Shown piece after piece: positions 42,142 through 53,092 of a DNA stretch of 64,000 nt. Both the position numbers and the translations under genes were made by a program. Position 1 is the first letter of the stretch. Each line of letters begins with the position of its first letter. The DNA is from Nitzschia sp. DOCU1. Taxonomy: Eukaryota; Bacillariophyta; Bacillariophyceae; Bacillariales; Bacillariaceae. The stretch spans positions 1,674,001-1,738,000 of the forward strand of contig OX595987.1 in NCBI GenBank assembly GCA_951394045.1, in the 5' to 3' direction. Under the pieces are notes generated by a model. The model saw nothing but the letters and a program-made list of their open reading frames with translations, made no database searches and was not told the DNA's origin.

Positions 42142-43602
42142 TTAGAACCAACCCTCAAACGTCGGGTCTTGACTCCTTTTGTACCATTTGAAAGCATTCA
42201 GTGCGGAAGGGACGCCAATCACTGCAAGACCTAGATAGACACTGCCATCGTAAGGAAAGTCAAAGAATGTTTCTCCATACTTGATTGCATAAGAAGCAAC
42301 AGCACATCCGATGAAGAGTTTGATCAAAAAAGTGTAGTCAGTATCACCCGCCAAAGCGGCGCCAAGATCTTCAAAGCCTACAAGCGAGTCAGATTCCTCC
42401 TTCGGGCCTTCTCGGAATCGTTCCTCGGTGGGTACAAACGTCAGCTTGTCGCAAATTTCGATGAGGTCGTCGCTCATTCCAGGCTTCCAACCATTTGATC
42501 GGGCGATTCGATAGGTCGCGATAGCAGCTGTTGTGTTTCCAACACATGTTAAGAATGCCTGGAAAGGCACCAGAATCGGTATCCGATTGTAAAATAGATG
42601 GTAGGTGCACGCCGTGATACCAGAAGAATGCAACGGAATCAGGCCCCAGGTAAGTCCCTTCCAGGTTGGGTTATCGACAATATCAGCCCATCTCCAAGCG
42701 AATCCCATGGCCACCAGAAACTCAACGAGGGACGAAATGTGAATGATCCACCTGCAAACGTGCAGCAGGACAATGTTGAGAAATTTTTCAGATACACCAT
42801 ACCAACTTGTACATGTAAACCACCAAGGATCTTACGTTGCGATGGTAAGGGCATTTTCGGGCTCTGGATTCGCCCCGAGACCCGTCAGTGTGAATGGCAA
42901 GTCCATAAAGCCGGCAAGATAAGGTGTGTGAACGGTCGGTCCGGATAAGGCAGGGACCAAGGCCGTGGCTGCCGCCAGAGTGGTCAACCCTGCCACAAGC
43001 CACGTCATAGGTGCCCAGCTCGTCGCGCTGGGTGGCATAGGTGCACCCTTCTCTTTCGCGTTGAGAGCCTGTCGAAATGCAACCACAGTTACCAGATTTG
43101 TCATGGTCAAGAGGCTCTCCGCCGATCCATGGAGCCAGTCCGAGTCTGCCAAAGACACCCCGTAGAGCACCTGGGCCGCGATGGCGGCGGGTATCGTCAA
43201 AAAGACGAAAAGCAGACAAGTGGCAAACCCGACGGTCACCCCTTTGGGGCAATCATTTTCTTCAACCGCCAGAAAATAAAGAAACGCCAAGTAGGGAAAG
43301 AGTGACGCGCCAAAGAATGGACCTGCGAGTGCTTCCGCTTGGTCTTTATCGATGCTTAGTAAATTCATGGAGGTCAAAATCGAGGATGGGTCGCTCAGAA
43401 GAGATGGTTCCATTCGTAGGGAAGTCTTCGATTGTCTTGTTCTGAAATTTTGACTCGGTAACGATGATGTTTGGAGAACTGACTTCTCATGGTTATACCG
43501 GTTATGCTCAGTGATGCGAACTCCGATCTTTGGTCCCACGAAACCTTTCACCCCGCACTGTTTCAGCACAAAGGTTGTCAAAGTCAGCCAGAGCAACTTC
43601 AT
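42142..43602 (-). CDS. Plastid membrane protein with DUF3593 and DUF2499 (Ycf49-like) domains
   Basis: Exons are 43602-42836 and 42751-42142, giving 458 residues. I chose ATG 43602 because it begins a signal peptide (LLWLTLTTFVLKQCG) ending in VKGFVGP, an acceptable plastid cleavage context; ATG 43686 in the same frame would put 28 polar residues in front. Residues about 85-190 carry the DUF3593 pattern (GPFFGASLFPYLAFLYFLAV, DWLHGSAESLLTMTNLVTVV). After the intron, WIIHISSLVEFLVAMGFAWR and TWKGLTWGLIPLHSSGITAC match DUF2499/Ycf49, found in cyanobacteria, red algal plastids and plant nuclei. Several transmembrane helices are evident. The function is unknown; a thylakoid or envelope role is inferred. 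Confidence 0.85.
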
Positions 43603-44016
43603 CGGTATAGTGATCACTTGCAAAGGACTCTTAGTTTCGGAGGCGTTGTGCTGGTCATTGTCGACGAATCCATCTTTCGTTGGCATGGGGTCGGTCGCTC
43701 GATGGATCTTTCTACTTCCGTCAGTCGGAAATATTTATTGGTATTGGTATTGGAAATGCATACATCACTACACATTGATCGGTTGAAGTGACGTCAGTGA
43801 CAATCATGACCCTCCGAATTCGTGACCCAAGCGATGGTGTTGGCATCATGTTTCGTGTTGCATGGCGTCGTCATTTGACGAAAAGTGAATGAAGTCATAC
43901 GTGGTATGAGAGTCGACCTTTGCCATCATCGGTTCGGGGGTCCAACCCGACATTCTACCAAACATTTAGAGTTCCAACGGATTCGTCATTGGACACTGAG
44001 AACGAGATCACTATAG
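43603..44016. promoter_or_regulatory. Divergent promoter of two plastid genes with TGACGTCA palindrome
   Basis: About 410 nt lie between divergent starts. A perfect TGACGTCA palindrome is at 43789-43796, with further TGAC-type half-sites nearby (GTGACAATC, CGTGACCC). It is the same octamer as in the nhaD/KASII promoter and again sits between two plastid-targeted genes. Confidence 0.5.
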
Positions 44017-44854
44017 ATGATGGTTGCACGGTCTCTACTCCTGCTGTGGCTGGTCCAGAGTTCAGCAAGGGCATTGATTGCTCCAAGTGCGCCAGATGCC
44101 ACTGCTCGTGACACAAACCGAAGGGAGATCCTGGCGTGTGGGGTAGCGTCTTTGTTTGGGATTTTGACTGGGACATCCTTCCCAGATTCCACATTTGCTT
44201 TCGACAACAAGATTTCGACACAATATGATGACCGCCCAAAGCGCATGGGCGCCAAGGTAGGTCGTCAGGGTTAGCTTTTGTGTGCGACGTTGATGTGTTG
44301 TGCTGATTTTTCGATTTTTTTTTAAGCCCCCTGATCTCGGTGTCCTCCCACGCCAAGACATCGTTGGTAATGAGTACATGGGGCTAAAGCACTGTGGAGC
44401 AGCTCCCAACTGTTTTTGTTCTACTGATAGTGTCGAGGACGATCCCGATCACAGCATCCCTGCATGGGTATGGCCGAAGGATTTCGGATCGGATAAGGAG
44501 AAAGCGTTTGCACAGCTCACCGAGGTCATCAACGCATATGAACCCGGCCAATCGAACGTGGATGGCGGAGGCTTCAAGATCATGACCAATGATCCAAAGA
44601 AAGGATACATGTATGTCCAGTTTGAAAGTCTGAAGAACGGGTATATCGACGATATGGAGGTGGCATTTATTGACGGTATGGGAGAAAGAGCAGTTCAAGT
44701 TCGGTCAAGTAGTCGGTTGGGATACTTGGACTTCGGGGTCAACGCAAAACGACTGAATTACATCGCCAAAGCCCTCCGCGCCAAGGGCTGGGATGCCAAG
44801 GGCTTAGATTTTGATACCCATGTGAACTACGCAATTCAAAATGAGCTAGTCTAA
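44017..44854 (+). CDS. Predicted thylakoid-lumen DUF1499 protein
   Basis: Exons are 44017-44256 and 44327-44854, giving 255 residues. The leader has three parts: a signal peptide ([15 protein letters not shown]), a transit segment, and a Tat-like lumen signal with a twin arginine ([20 protein letters not shown]) ending STFAFDNK. This is the targeting expected for a folded lumen protein. The mature part matches DUF1499: [33 protein letters not shown] and [20 protein letters not shown]. Two consecutive ATGs (44017 and 44020) are equivalent choices. DUF1499 proteins occur in bacteria and plastids without a defined activity. The intron has a long T tract before AG. Confidence 0.88.
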
Positions 44855-44953
44855 AAATAAATGTGGCATCCTCATAATCTGCAGGTTGTTTTAAAGAGGC
44901 TTGATCCGACTCTAAGGTGGGGACGCAAATGGGGGTCGCGTCGAATCCAGGGA

Positions 44954-46570
44954 TCACGTTCCTTTAACTTTAGAACGGCATGTCGGCGAAAGTAAGAACC
45001 CCAACACACTGAACACAAATGAAATGCAAAACGCAACCTTTGAAGCCAGAGACAGGAGATGAAAGTCATCCGCCAACCATAGAGCGACTGGAAAAGGAAG
45101 GTACGCTGACGACTTGCAATCAATTGATAGCAGGCCAACCGAACAGGACGAAGCAAGGTACCCACCCAATCTCACAACTGAATTCTTTTCCATAAGTGGA
45201 TAGCACGCTTCGATGAAATCTCCGCACAGCAAATTAATGAGTATTCCTCGCTTCTGCAGCGATACATCCTTTGAACTCCAAAGGACTAATGACGTGAACC
45301 ACGTGCCAGCACAAATCCCTGCGCTGACCAGCACCAGCGATAGTTGATCCATAGCACCTAGAATTGCGGGGTCCCCAAGCTCCATTTCAATCAGAATCAA
45401 GGGCAAGAACACGGAATGATACCATCCGACTTTGCTCCCATAGCAAAAAATACTCCCTGCGAGACTCATTCCCAATATTCGCAACACCTCAAGAAGTTCA
45501 TTTTCGGTTTTCTCCTGGAGGGCGAAGGTGATGATGGAACGATAGTTTTCGGTGAGCTCTGCTAGGCGCGGGGCAATTGGTGCCATGATTCCCGCCACGA
45601 AAATCCCGACAAAACCTGTTGTCAAAAGATTTGTCATTGTAGCCGGAATAGTGCCGTATAGAATGCAGAAATAAAGTGTTCGCTCTTCCAAGAATGCCAC
45701 GATCCATCCTGCCAATAAACCACCAAGGATAGTTCGTTTGCAACTTGCAGCCGCCATTGTTGCCGCAATCAGCACGCCTGGGGAGGATCGTCGAGAGTTG
45801 GCCATCACAATGGAACACGCCATTGGTAGCGCATATGATTGCAGCACTTCTAGAAGTATATTTGAATCGGGTATCCACTCGTCCATATTCCATTGCCTCA
45901 GGGCTCGCTTGCCGAGCGCAACAGCCCAGAAGGCAGGGAGACACGAATTAAGTACCGACCGCCATGAGGGGCAATTCTTTGCCGTTCCAAGCCAAGGACG
46001 ATAACGAAGACCCCACGCCTTTGCCAGGGCATTGCTGAAGGAAATGGCTTTTGTCAAGGGTGTAGTCGCCACTGATCCACCGGCGTTTCCTACCAATTTC
46101 ACTCGATAGTCGGACGCAATGATGGATAGTGATGTTCCCCCAGTTCCCGTCAATGGCAAGCTGCAAGCGGCAGCGGCCTCCAGCGTCTGCGCAAAGAGAG
46201 TCGGCTTACATGAAACACTGATTACCGCGTGCACCTTGCCCAGTTCAATGTCATTGGCAATGCTCTCTTCCAACTCCATCACCATCTCATTTATTCGCCC
46301 AAGAGTTCCCGTCTGGACGCGCTGATAACCGTCGCGCAAGTGGAACAACGATGCCTCGTCGCTTTCGGTGGCAGAGTCCATACCCTGCCCGTTTGAGAGC
46401 GAAACAAAGATGACTTCACGCATCCGTACAGGTTCGTTGATGTTGTTCAACTCATTGGCTATCGTTTGAACGAAATCGGCTGCCTTGGTGTGTCCAAGAG
46501 TGGCAGTCCCGCCGCCAGAGCTGCCGATCATTACGACCGTTCGATGAGGACGACTTTCCAATCTTGGCAT
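44954..46570 (-). CDS. Unrecognised polytopic membrane protein with N-terminal soluble domain
   Basis: A single exon gives 538 residues. The N-terminal about 200 residues are alpha/beta-like with Gly-rich loops: VVMIGSSGGGTATLGHTKAA, VISVSCKPTLFAQTLEAAAA, LTGTGGTSLSIIASDYRVKL and NAGGSVATTPLTKAIS. The C-terminal about 300 residues contain eight or more hydrophobic segments (GVLIAATMAAASCK, ILGGLLAGWIVAFLE, LTTGFVGIFVAGIMAPIAPR and others). The membrane part reminds me of sugar-permease (PTS EIIC-like) packing, but this is an impression. No targeting signal is obvious. A carrier or a membrane-coupled ligand-binding protein are both possible. Confidence 0.7.
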   Translation of the reverse strand: MPRLESRPHRTVVMIGSSGGGTATLGHTKAADFVQTIANELNNINEPVRMREVIFVSLSNGQGMDSATESDEASLFHLRDGYQRVQTGTLGRINEMVMELEESIANDIELGKVHAVISVSCKPTLFAQTLEAAAACSLPLTGTGGTSLSIIASDYRVKLVGNAGGSVATTPLTKAISFSNALAKAWGLRYRPWLGTAKNCPSWRSVLNSCLPAFWAVALGKRALRQWNMDEWIPDSNILLEVLQSYALPMACSIVMANSRRSSPGVLIAATMAAASCKRTILGGLLAGWIVAFLEERTLYFCILYGTIPATMTNLLTTGFVGIFVAGIMAPIAPRLAELTENYRSIITFALQEKTENELLEVLRILGMSLAGSIFCYGSKVGWYHSVFLPLILIEMELGDPAILGAMDQLSLVLVSAGICAGTWFTSLVLWSSKDVSLQKRGILINLLCGDFIEACYPLMEKNSVVRLGGYLASSCSVGLLSIDCKSSAYLPFPVALWLADDFHLLSLASKVAFCISFVFSVLGFLLSPTCRSKVKGT

Positions 46571-47530
46571 TTTAGTTCGAATCTCAGCTCAACGGGCGAT
46601 GACATGCATGACAATGGTTGCGTTAAGCGAGTGGTGAGATCTTGGGTTGAAAGTGGTGACGATAATGGAGAGGTCAAAAGATACATGGTCGCATCACCTG
46701 CTGCCCGGTATCTTTCTGGGCATTTCATGAGACGGATGTCAAGCAAGATGACTGACTGTCTGTCGCCAGATTTTCCACTTGCGCGGAAAGCTCTGCCAAG
46801 CCCGAACCAACGAACTCAAGCTTGAAACTTGACTTTTCAGGCATGCGCGCCACGTGGCTTTCGTACCAACGTACTTTTGGCTACGGCTTCAACGTGAGCA
46901 GAACTTTCCAAAGTTGATTCATTCCAAGGAATCGTTGGACCTCGCGAAGGACGCGAAATCTCCGACGCACGCCAAATTCGACAGAAGCGACTCTGACACA
47001 TTTTCCACGCAGACTACACGTAGGAATCAGTACGAACGGAGAATTCTTCTCGCTGTCGACAGAAAGAATTCAAAGAAGTGTGGGCAAACGTTTGCGCGTC
47101 TGCTTTGTTCGTGTCATCATTCCTCTTTTGGAAAAAAGGAATCAAAGAGAGGAAGAACTCCCATCATCATCGTAGAAGACATTAAACGCCAATCTTGATC
47201 TTGACATTTGATTTGGTGTGACTGACTGTCGAATCTACGAACTGTCTCCAGATTCGAGCGGTTTGAAGGTTGTTTCCTCTGCTCTGAATCATCCATCATT
47301 CTTCTTTACAATTTCGTTCAAGTCTCTCAAGATTTTATGATATCCGCCTGCTAGCTTCCATCGATTCACGTTCCAGCACACTTTCGTATTCATTCACATC
47401 TCGCAACAAACAAACAAACAATCTACGTTGATTGCATTTGCCACAGTTTCATTGTCGATTTTATATGCACATTCTTTTACGCATTTATTATTCTTAAGAC
47501 AAGCAAAAATCTGGATTGTCAGACAGAAGC
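46571..47530. other. Intergenic region, divergent, about 960 nt
   Basis: This is one of the longer gaps. Short plus-strand frames at 46466-46825 and 46854-47198 overlap or follow the antiporter-like gene's 5' end and have no protein-like pattern. Short tandem CAAA/AACA units occur at about 47406-47420. No RNA gene is seen. The region should hold two promoters. Confidence 0.4.
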
Positions 47531-50500
47531 ATGACGTTTTCTTCGCCGTCTGACTTGCAGCAGCAGCAGCAGAGCGGCTCTTACGGAAATCACTCTTCTT
47601 CGTTCCGGGGTTCCGCGCACAGCAGTACTTCAAACGTGTTGATTCCTCATCGCGGTGCTCTCTCCCGGTTGGAGGGCGAGGACGATGCCACGTATGTTTT
47701 GGAGATTCAAATCGAAGACGGAACGACGCATGAACTCTTGTTTCTTCGCAATGATTTTGAATTCTCCCTCAGGTTATTTGCCATTATGGATTCCGAGTCG
47801 CGAGGTCAAATCACCAAGGCAACCGTTCAAGAGTTTGTCACGTTGCGTTGCCCCGTCTTTTGGAGACGTGACGATGATCTCAGAGCGAAAGGAGGAGGAC
47901 TACCAGGATTGTCACCGACGTTTGAAGAAGTATGGTCGGCAGTGGCAACTTGTAGTGCCAGTGTAACTGTTGACTATTCTGATGATTTGTCAACGGTAGA
48001 ACTGGGGGTGGAGGGATGGATGGTATTTTGTCGCTTTATTGCACTGGCGCAGTATCTGGAAGCAAAGAGGCGCTTCTCGGGGCGTCATTTACAACAAACC
48101 ATGCGGCATCGCAACTCGCCTCGTGGTAGTGAAGTCGTGGTGGTAGACGTTCCTCCGCCTGCGGCTCCGATACCTCTGTCAGCAGCTCAGCTGGCGCAGT
48201 ATGAACGTGAAAGCCACACGTGTTTGCCACTTCCGGAATTGGACTTGGATCACTCCCTGTTGGCAGCACACGATGTCCTGCGGCGGCGAAAAGACGTCAC
48301 TGTGGGTCGAGGCAGAGTCAAAATCGATGTCTTTGGATCGTCACAGTCACTCTTGACGTCGGGTTCGTCACAGCAACTTGTCGAGTTCTGTCTAACATAC
48401 TTTCGAAATCTAGATGATGAAAGGCTATCCGACTCTGTCTCTGTAAGACGGACGATGAAGGATCTCAAGTGGCTTAATGACACCCTCAAAGCGCATAGAA
48501 CACTGGGGGGAACACTCTGTGGTAGAATATTACCGCCTTTTCCAGGAAAAGTTATGGCCAGCCCATATCATGGCGAAGATTCGGCACTGGGGAGTACCGG
48601 GGAAGCGCTTGCAGCGGCAGCCACTGCTGGCGTCGGGATGATCAAACAAGGATTCAAGTCCATCTGGGGGAGTTATTTGACATCGCCAAAAAGTAGCAGT
48701 GCTTCGGATCGAACCGGATCGTCGTCGACTGGATCAAAAATGTCCGTATCGCCCAAGAATATCCATCTCCCAGAGAGCTACTACAATCCAAACTCGCCGG
48801 CAGGAAAAGCAAGGCAATTGGAGCGCTATCTCAATTATCTCCTAGAGCACCCGGCACTTTCAACGTCATTTCCACTCAACACGATATTAAAGGTAAGGTC
48901 GTCGCGACGGGAAATTCTGATTCGTTGCTATTTTCGTTCTTACATTTTGTTCCTTTGCAGGCAAGTCAATCCGGCCTGGAGGCTGCCAAGCAATCTTTGG
49001 ATGAGCATACTCGTACTGCCAAAGCGATTAGTGAACAAACCCCCAAATTGGATGATGGAAAAACGAGTAGTAATTTTTGGTTGATGCAAGGATCCGGTTC
49101 CATCCAGCCAAATTTGTCTTGGGTACGAACAGCGGCGCAGGCGGCCGTCGCTCTTCAGCTGCACGGGGTTTTGGAAACGACTGGATTGCCGTCGGCAAGC
49201 GCGCGTTTGCAACATGCTTCACTGCCCAAGTTTGACAACTCGAGGGAGTCGGGGTGGAGTAACGACGAGGGTGAAATACGGCTGAAAACCGAATCCGACG
49301 AAACACCAACCTCGAATGACGAGGAAAGTTTTGAAGAAGGTGTACTTCAGGTTCACGATGGCCTGCAGACGGAAGATGTTGAGGAGGACGGAACTGGCTA
49401 CGATTTACTCCCTCTGCCGGTGCCAGCCCCGGAGAGACGCATCTTATCACTTAGCGACACTCGCCCACACAAGACTGGCAGCAAAGAATCCAAAGAGGCG
49501 CGATTCCGTTACGGGGAGAGTCCTCCTACTCTTCCAGGATTAGCGCAAGACATTAGTATTGCCGAGGATGCCAAGCCAGCGCTACTGGGAGATATTGCTG
49601 TGGACGAGAACATTGACAAGCTCCGGGAAGTCATTGGCTCTGTCGACCACACGCTATCTCGCTGTTTGGCAAGCAGTGGCGCAATTGGTCGTGCTCGTCG
49701 GGAAAGACTTACTCTACATTTGGACGTTGTAAGAGGCTTGGACTTTTGGGAAGGACTCCGAGGAAAGTTTGTTTCACAACGTGCTTTGCTGAAGGGAGTC
49801 TCGGGCATTGAGCAAAGTCGTGATGTTTTTGAGGAAAGCGACTTGGCACTTATTGATGGTACGTACTGACTGGAATTATTTATGGATACTGCTGCGTTTC
49901 GACCACTATCTTACCCCTGTCATTTCGGATTACAGATGTCTCGTGGCAAACGGCGCTGGCCAACTCGGCTGTTTCTGCTGCGGAAGATGTCCGCTCTGCC
50001 GTACGGGCAGGAAGGACGGCTTCGAATGCGAGGACCGCAGCAACTAGCGCAGCGATAGCAGCTCAAAAGGCCTGTGATAAGAAAAAATTCAAGTCCATTG
50101 ACGAGGCTAGAGCAGCGCAGACACGAGCTTCCATTGCACAGAGCCATGCGATACATGCCGCCGTAGTCGAACATGAAGCAAAGACAGTGAAAAGGAGGGC
50201 TACACTTGCCTTGGCCCATGATGTCAAATGCTGGAATGCGCACAGAAAACGGGAAATTTTACAAACGGCTTTGTCGTACGCGAAATCGCAACACGAAGCC
50301 ACTCGACGTGCTGTTGATGCTTGGTCCTGTCTTCGTGATGGTTATGTAGGGTCAACGATCATCCCTTCAACTCAGGCGAGACGGGTTCAGCCACCAAAGC
50401 CAATGATTGACTTGTACGGAAGCGACGATGCGGAGACGAAGATATTTACTGATGGCGATGAGGGTGGAGCCATGCCCACCATCGTGGCGGTGGACCATAT

Positions 50501-50975
50501 GCTTCTCAGACAGCCTAGCGATGCTTCGTCATCGACTACCGACGACGGAAAACAGGACAACCCACATACCATCCTGCCGCTTGTTTTCGCTTCACCCATT
50601 CCAGAGGAAGATGGTGACATGGGAAGCAGCCGGGGTGGGTTGCCTGACCCTTTTGGAATGGATTCCAGTCATGGTTCACACTCGGTTTCGGCGCAGCCCG
50701 TGGGGTCGAATCTGTTTCACAGTCAGGAAAGTAGCAGTCCGATTATCGAGTCCAAGGCCCGCCATCATCTCTTCGTAAATGGTTCACCAAAGTCAAGTTC
50801 GGATGGAGAGGAAAACGAGGTATTGACGTCATCGATGCAAAGCTTGGTCAACGGACTGATGAACTGGGGCGGTCAGTATGACGACGAAGAGGATTTTGCT
50901 TTGCCTACCGGAATGGCAGCGAGCATAGCGCTGGAGGAGAGTGGTGTGCTTGGCACTCACCCAAAGATTGCTTGA
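47531..50975 (+). CDS. PX-domain sorting-nexin-like protein with EF-hand-like N-terminal region
   Basis: Exons are 47531-48892, 48961-49858 and 49936-50975, giving 1099 residues. After a Gln/Ser-rich start, residues about 70-170 resemble an EF/EH-hand pair (FSLRLFAIMDSESRGQITKA, VEGWMVFCRFIALAQYLE); calcium ligands are incomplete. The PX domain lies at about 260-454 with KIDVFGSSQS, CLTYFRNLDDE, MKDLKWLNDTLKAH, RILPPFPGKV, a Ser-rich insertion, and RQLERYLNYLLEHPAL. Exons 2 and 3 include helical stretches that could form a BAR-like dimer (AVSAAEDVRSAVRAGRTASN), followed by an acidic Ser-rich tail. PX domains bind phosphoinositides on endosomes, so a retrograde or endocytic sorting role is likely. 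Both introns (68 and 77 nt) are frame-supported. Confidence 0.82.
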
Positions 50976-51035
50976 GCGGCATTCGTTCGAGTGGGCTACT
51001 CGTATTATTTACAATTCTTAGATTTAGACTTTTGT

Positions 51036-51413
51036 TCATTTTGACTTTGTTTCCTTTGTGGTAGAACCTCGGTTGCCCGTTTGCTTCTTGGATTTCGAAT
51101 CTTCGTACGAAAACGAGGCAAGAGCACTACTCAGGCGGGCTTGTTCTTCCTCCCGAGTGTCAAGTTTGAAGCCACTAGCCTCTAGGCGACTGTTAGTTTG
51201 GTAGGCCTGTTCATTCATAGCAGCAGTAATCGCAGAGCGGCCTTCGTCCCCGACATCTCGTCGTTCGTACGCCCACGCGCTCTCCGACCCCCACAGAGCA
51301 ATTGTAGCTCCTGGAACCAAGTTGATAAAGTTGCGACGCGTAACCGATTCATGAGACCAACCCAGCGTGAGAGCTGGGAGTACTAGAGCAAGTAACATAC
51401 GACCTCCGATCAT
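51036..51413 (-). CDS. Small predicted thylakoid-lumen protein
   Basis: A single exon gives 125 residues from ATG 51413; an in-frame ATG at 51479 would add 22 polar residues before the signal. The start has a signal peptide (RMLLALVLPALTLGWS), then a twin arginine and hydrophobic stretch (TRRNFINLVPGATIALWG) ending SAWAYERR, an A-x-A lumen cleavage site. The mature part (about 80 residues) is helical and polar (ITAAMNEQAYQTNSRLEASG, FKLDTREEEQARLSSALASF). I do not recognise it; its size and targeting resemble small photosystem-associated lumen proteins. Confidence 0.65.
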   Translation of the reverse strand: MIGGRMLLALVLPALTLGWSHESVTRRNFINLVPGATIALWGSESAWAYERRDVGDEGRSAITAAMNEQAYQTNSRLEASGFKLDTREEEQARLSSALASFSYEDSKSKKQTGNRGSTTKETKSK

Positions 51414-51819
51414 TGTAGTAGGTGGCGGCTTAGTTTGGGTTTCATCCGGTATTTGGGACTGTGTCGCCACTGAATGCAAGTCAAAATTCGTTGATCGATG
51501 AAAGATGATGTGTTGTGTTCTGGGAAGAAAGCGACTTCATCCTTGAAGCGTATTTTAACGATTTTCCTCCATAATTTCAACGACGATGTTTATCTTTTGC
51601 CGAGGTTTTGTTCCAAGGCGCGGACTTTCAGGTTAAATGATGGAAAATAAAAGGTGACGTGTTGGATACCGAAAAACGCGAGCCAACCAAAATTCGCTGC
51701 CGACCCTTTCCTTTTGCCACCCTCCGCCATGGTCCACAATGTTTTGTGTCTGCACAACCTTCCACTAATGCACTTTCCATACTAAAACCACGATATCCGG
51801 AAAGAGTGCAAAGATCGTT
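51414..51819. promoter_or_regulatory. Divergent promoter region, lumen protein and MDR reductase
   Basis: About 400 nt lie between divergent starts. A minus-strand open frame at 51628-52029 overlaps the reductase gene and is not supported. No distinct element is seen. Confidence 0.35.
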
Positions 51820-52938
51820 ATGCTGATGTATATTTTCGTTTTGGCGGCGGCTATCCTGGTGGGTCGTCGCGTTTCCATGCCTAGTTTCATGGATCTGCCG
51901 TCTGCGTCCAAAAGCCCAACAGAGACAATGACGGCTTTGGTCTATGATCGCCACGGCGGCATTGATGTGCTGCAAGTACGCCACGATGTTCCTCGGCCCA
52001 TCCCAAGAGACGATCAAATATTGGTTCAAGTGAAAGCATCAGCGCTCAACCCAGTGGATTTCAAGTATCGAAGAAATGAAGTCCCGAACATGATTATCCC
52101 CAAACCGAAGATTCCAGGCTTTGATTTATCGGGAGTCGTCGTCGCGACTGGAAACAAAGTGTCCAAGTTTAGTGTTGGTGATCGAGTAGCCGCGATGATT
52201 CCTCTACTTGGCTCTTCTTGGGGGGCTGCGGCAGAGTATGTCGCCGTGAGGGAATCGCACGCCTCCAAGGTGGGCGACTCGGTCGATTTTGAAAGCGCTG
52301 CGTCATTGCCATTGGCGGCTCTCACGGCAGTACAAAAGTTGTCGAAAATACCGAACCCCAAAGGCAAGAAAGTGCTCATCCATGCCGGGGCTGGGGGCGT
52401 CGGAAGCATTGCCATACAATATGCCAAACATGTGATGGGAATGTACGTTGCGACCACTGCTTCCAGCCCCAAAGCAGACCTATTGCACAGTTTGGGGGCC
52501 GATTTGGTAATCGACTACAGGGAAAAAGATTTCACAAAAGAGATTCAGGACTACGATGCGGTACTGGATAGCATGAGTTATCTGTACGAAGAGAGGACCC
52601 TGAACAGCAACGTTCTTAGCAACAGCGGAATCTATCTCAACGTTTTAAGCTCTGACTGGAATCTGGTCGACGGGAAAGAAAAGGCCAATGGGCCAGTTTC
52701 ATTTAAGAACCTTGTTTGGCACACATTGAAAAACTGGTTCCAACCCAATTCTATTCCACACTACGACTTTTCGTTCGTCCATCCAGATGGCACACTTCTA
52801 CAACACATTCTCGATTTGGTGGAAGAAGGAACACTGCGGCCCGTCATTGACGGCGTCTACGATCTATCTGACTTTGCACAGGCCTATCAGAAGCTAGAAA
52901 GCGGCAGAGCGACTGGGAAACTTGTACTACGACATTAG
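51820..52938 (+). CDS. Quinone oxidoreductase-like MDR-family reductase
   Basis: A single exon gives 372 residues. The N-terminus is hydrophobic (MLMYIFVLAAAILVGRR) and may be a signal anchor. The catalytic domain shows the zinc-free MDR pattern: ILVQVKASALNPVDFKYRRN, PGFDLSGVVVATG, VGDRVAAMIP. The Rossmann loop is VLIHAGAGGVGSIAIQYAKH (AGAGGVG), and the helix after SLGADLVIDYREKDF is typical. The C-terminal part has DGVYDLSDFAQAYQKLESGR and ATGKLVL. Relatives include zeta-crystallin, RTN4IP1 and plastid alkenal/quinone reductases, all NADPH-dependent. The zinc-binding Cys/His set of alcohol dehydrogenases is absent. The substrate is not predictable. Confidence 0.88.
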   Translation: MLMYIFVLAAAILVGRRVSMPSFMDLPSASKSPTETMTALVYDRHGGIDVLQVRHDVPRPIPRDDQILVQVKASALNPVDFKYRRNEVPNMIIPKPKIPGFDLSGVVVATGNKVSKFSVGDRVAAMIPLLGSSWGAAAEYVAVRESHASKVGDSVDFESAASLPLAALTAVQKLSKIPNPKGKKVLIHAGAGGVGSIAIQYAKHVMGMYVATTASSPKADLLHSLGADLVIDYREKDFTKEIQDYDAVLDSMSYLYEERTLNSNVLSNSGIYLNVLSSDWNLVDGKEKANGPVSFKNLVWHTLKNWFQPNSIPHYDFSFVHPDGTLLQHILDLVEEGTLRPVIDGVYDLSDFAQAYQKLESGRATGKLVLRH

Positions 52939-53092
52939 GGACTATTGCCAAGACAGTGGAAAGCCACTTCCAGTCTCCAAGATGTGATATCATCGTCACC
53001 CACCGGTTGCCGAAATGTCGGAAGCGGTAGCCATGGAAGGTCATCGGTGGCACTTTTGATTACACCTACTCTGAACGGAAGACATTATTGGC

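Noticed and set aside
44300..44400. Separate gene starting at 44300
   Set aside because: The frame opens inside an intron. The conserved protein begins at the 44327 splice acceptor and needs the upstream exon for targeting.
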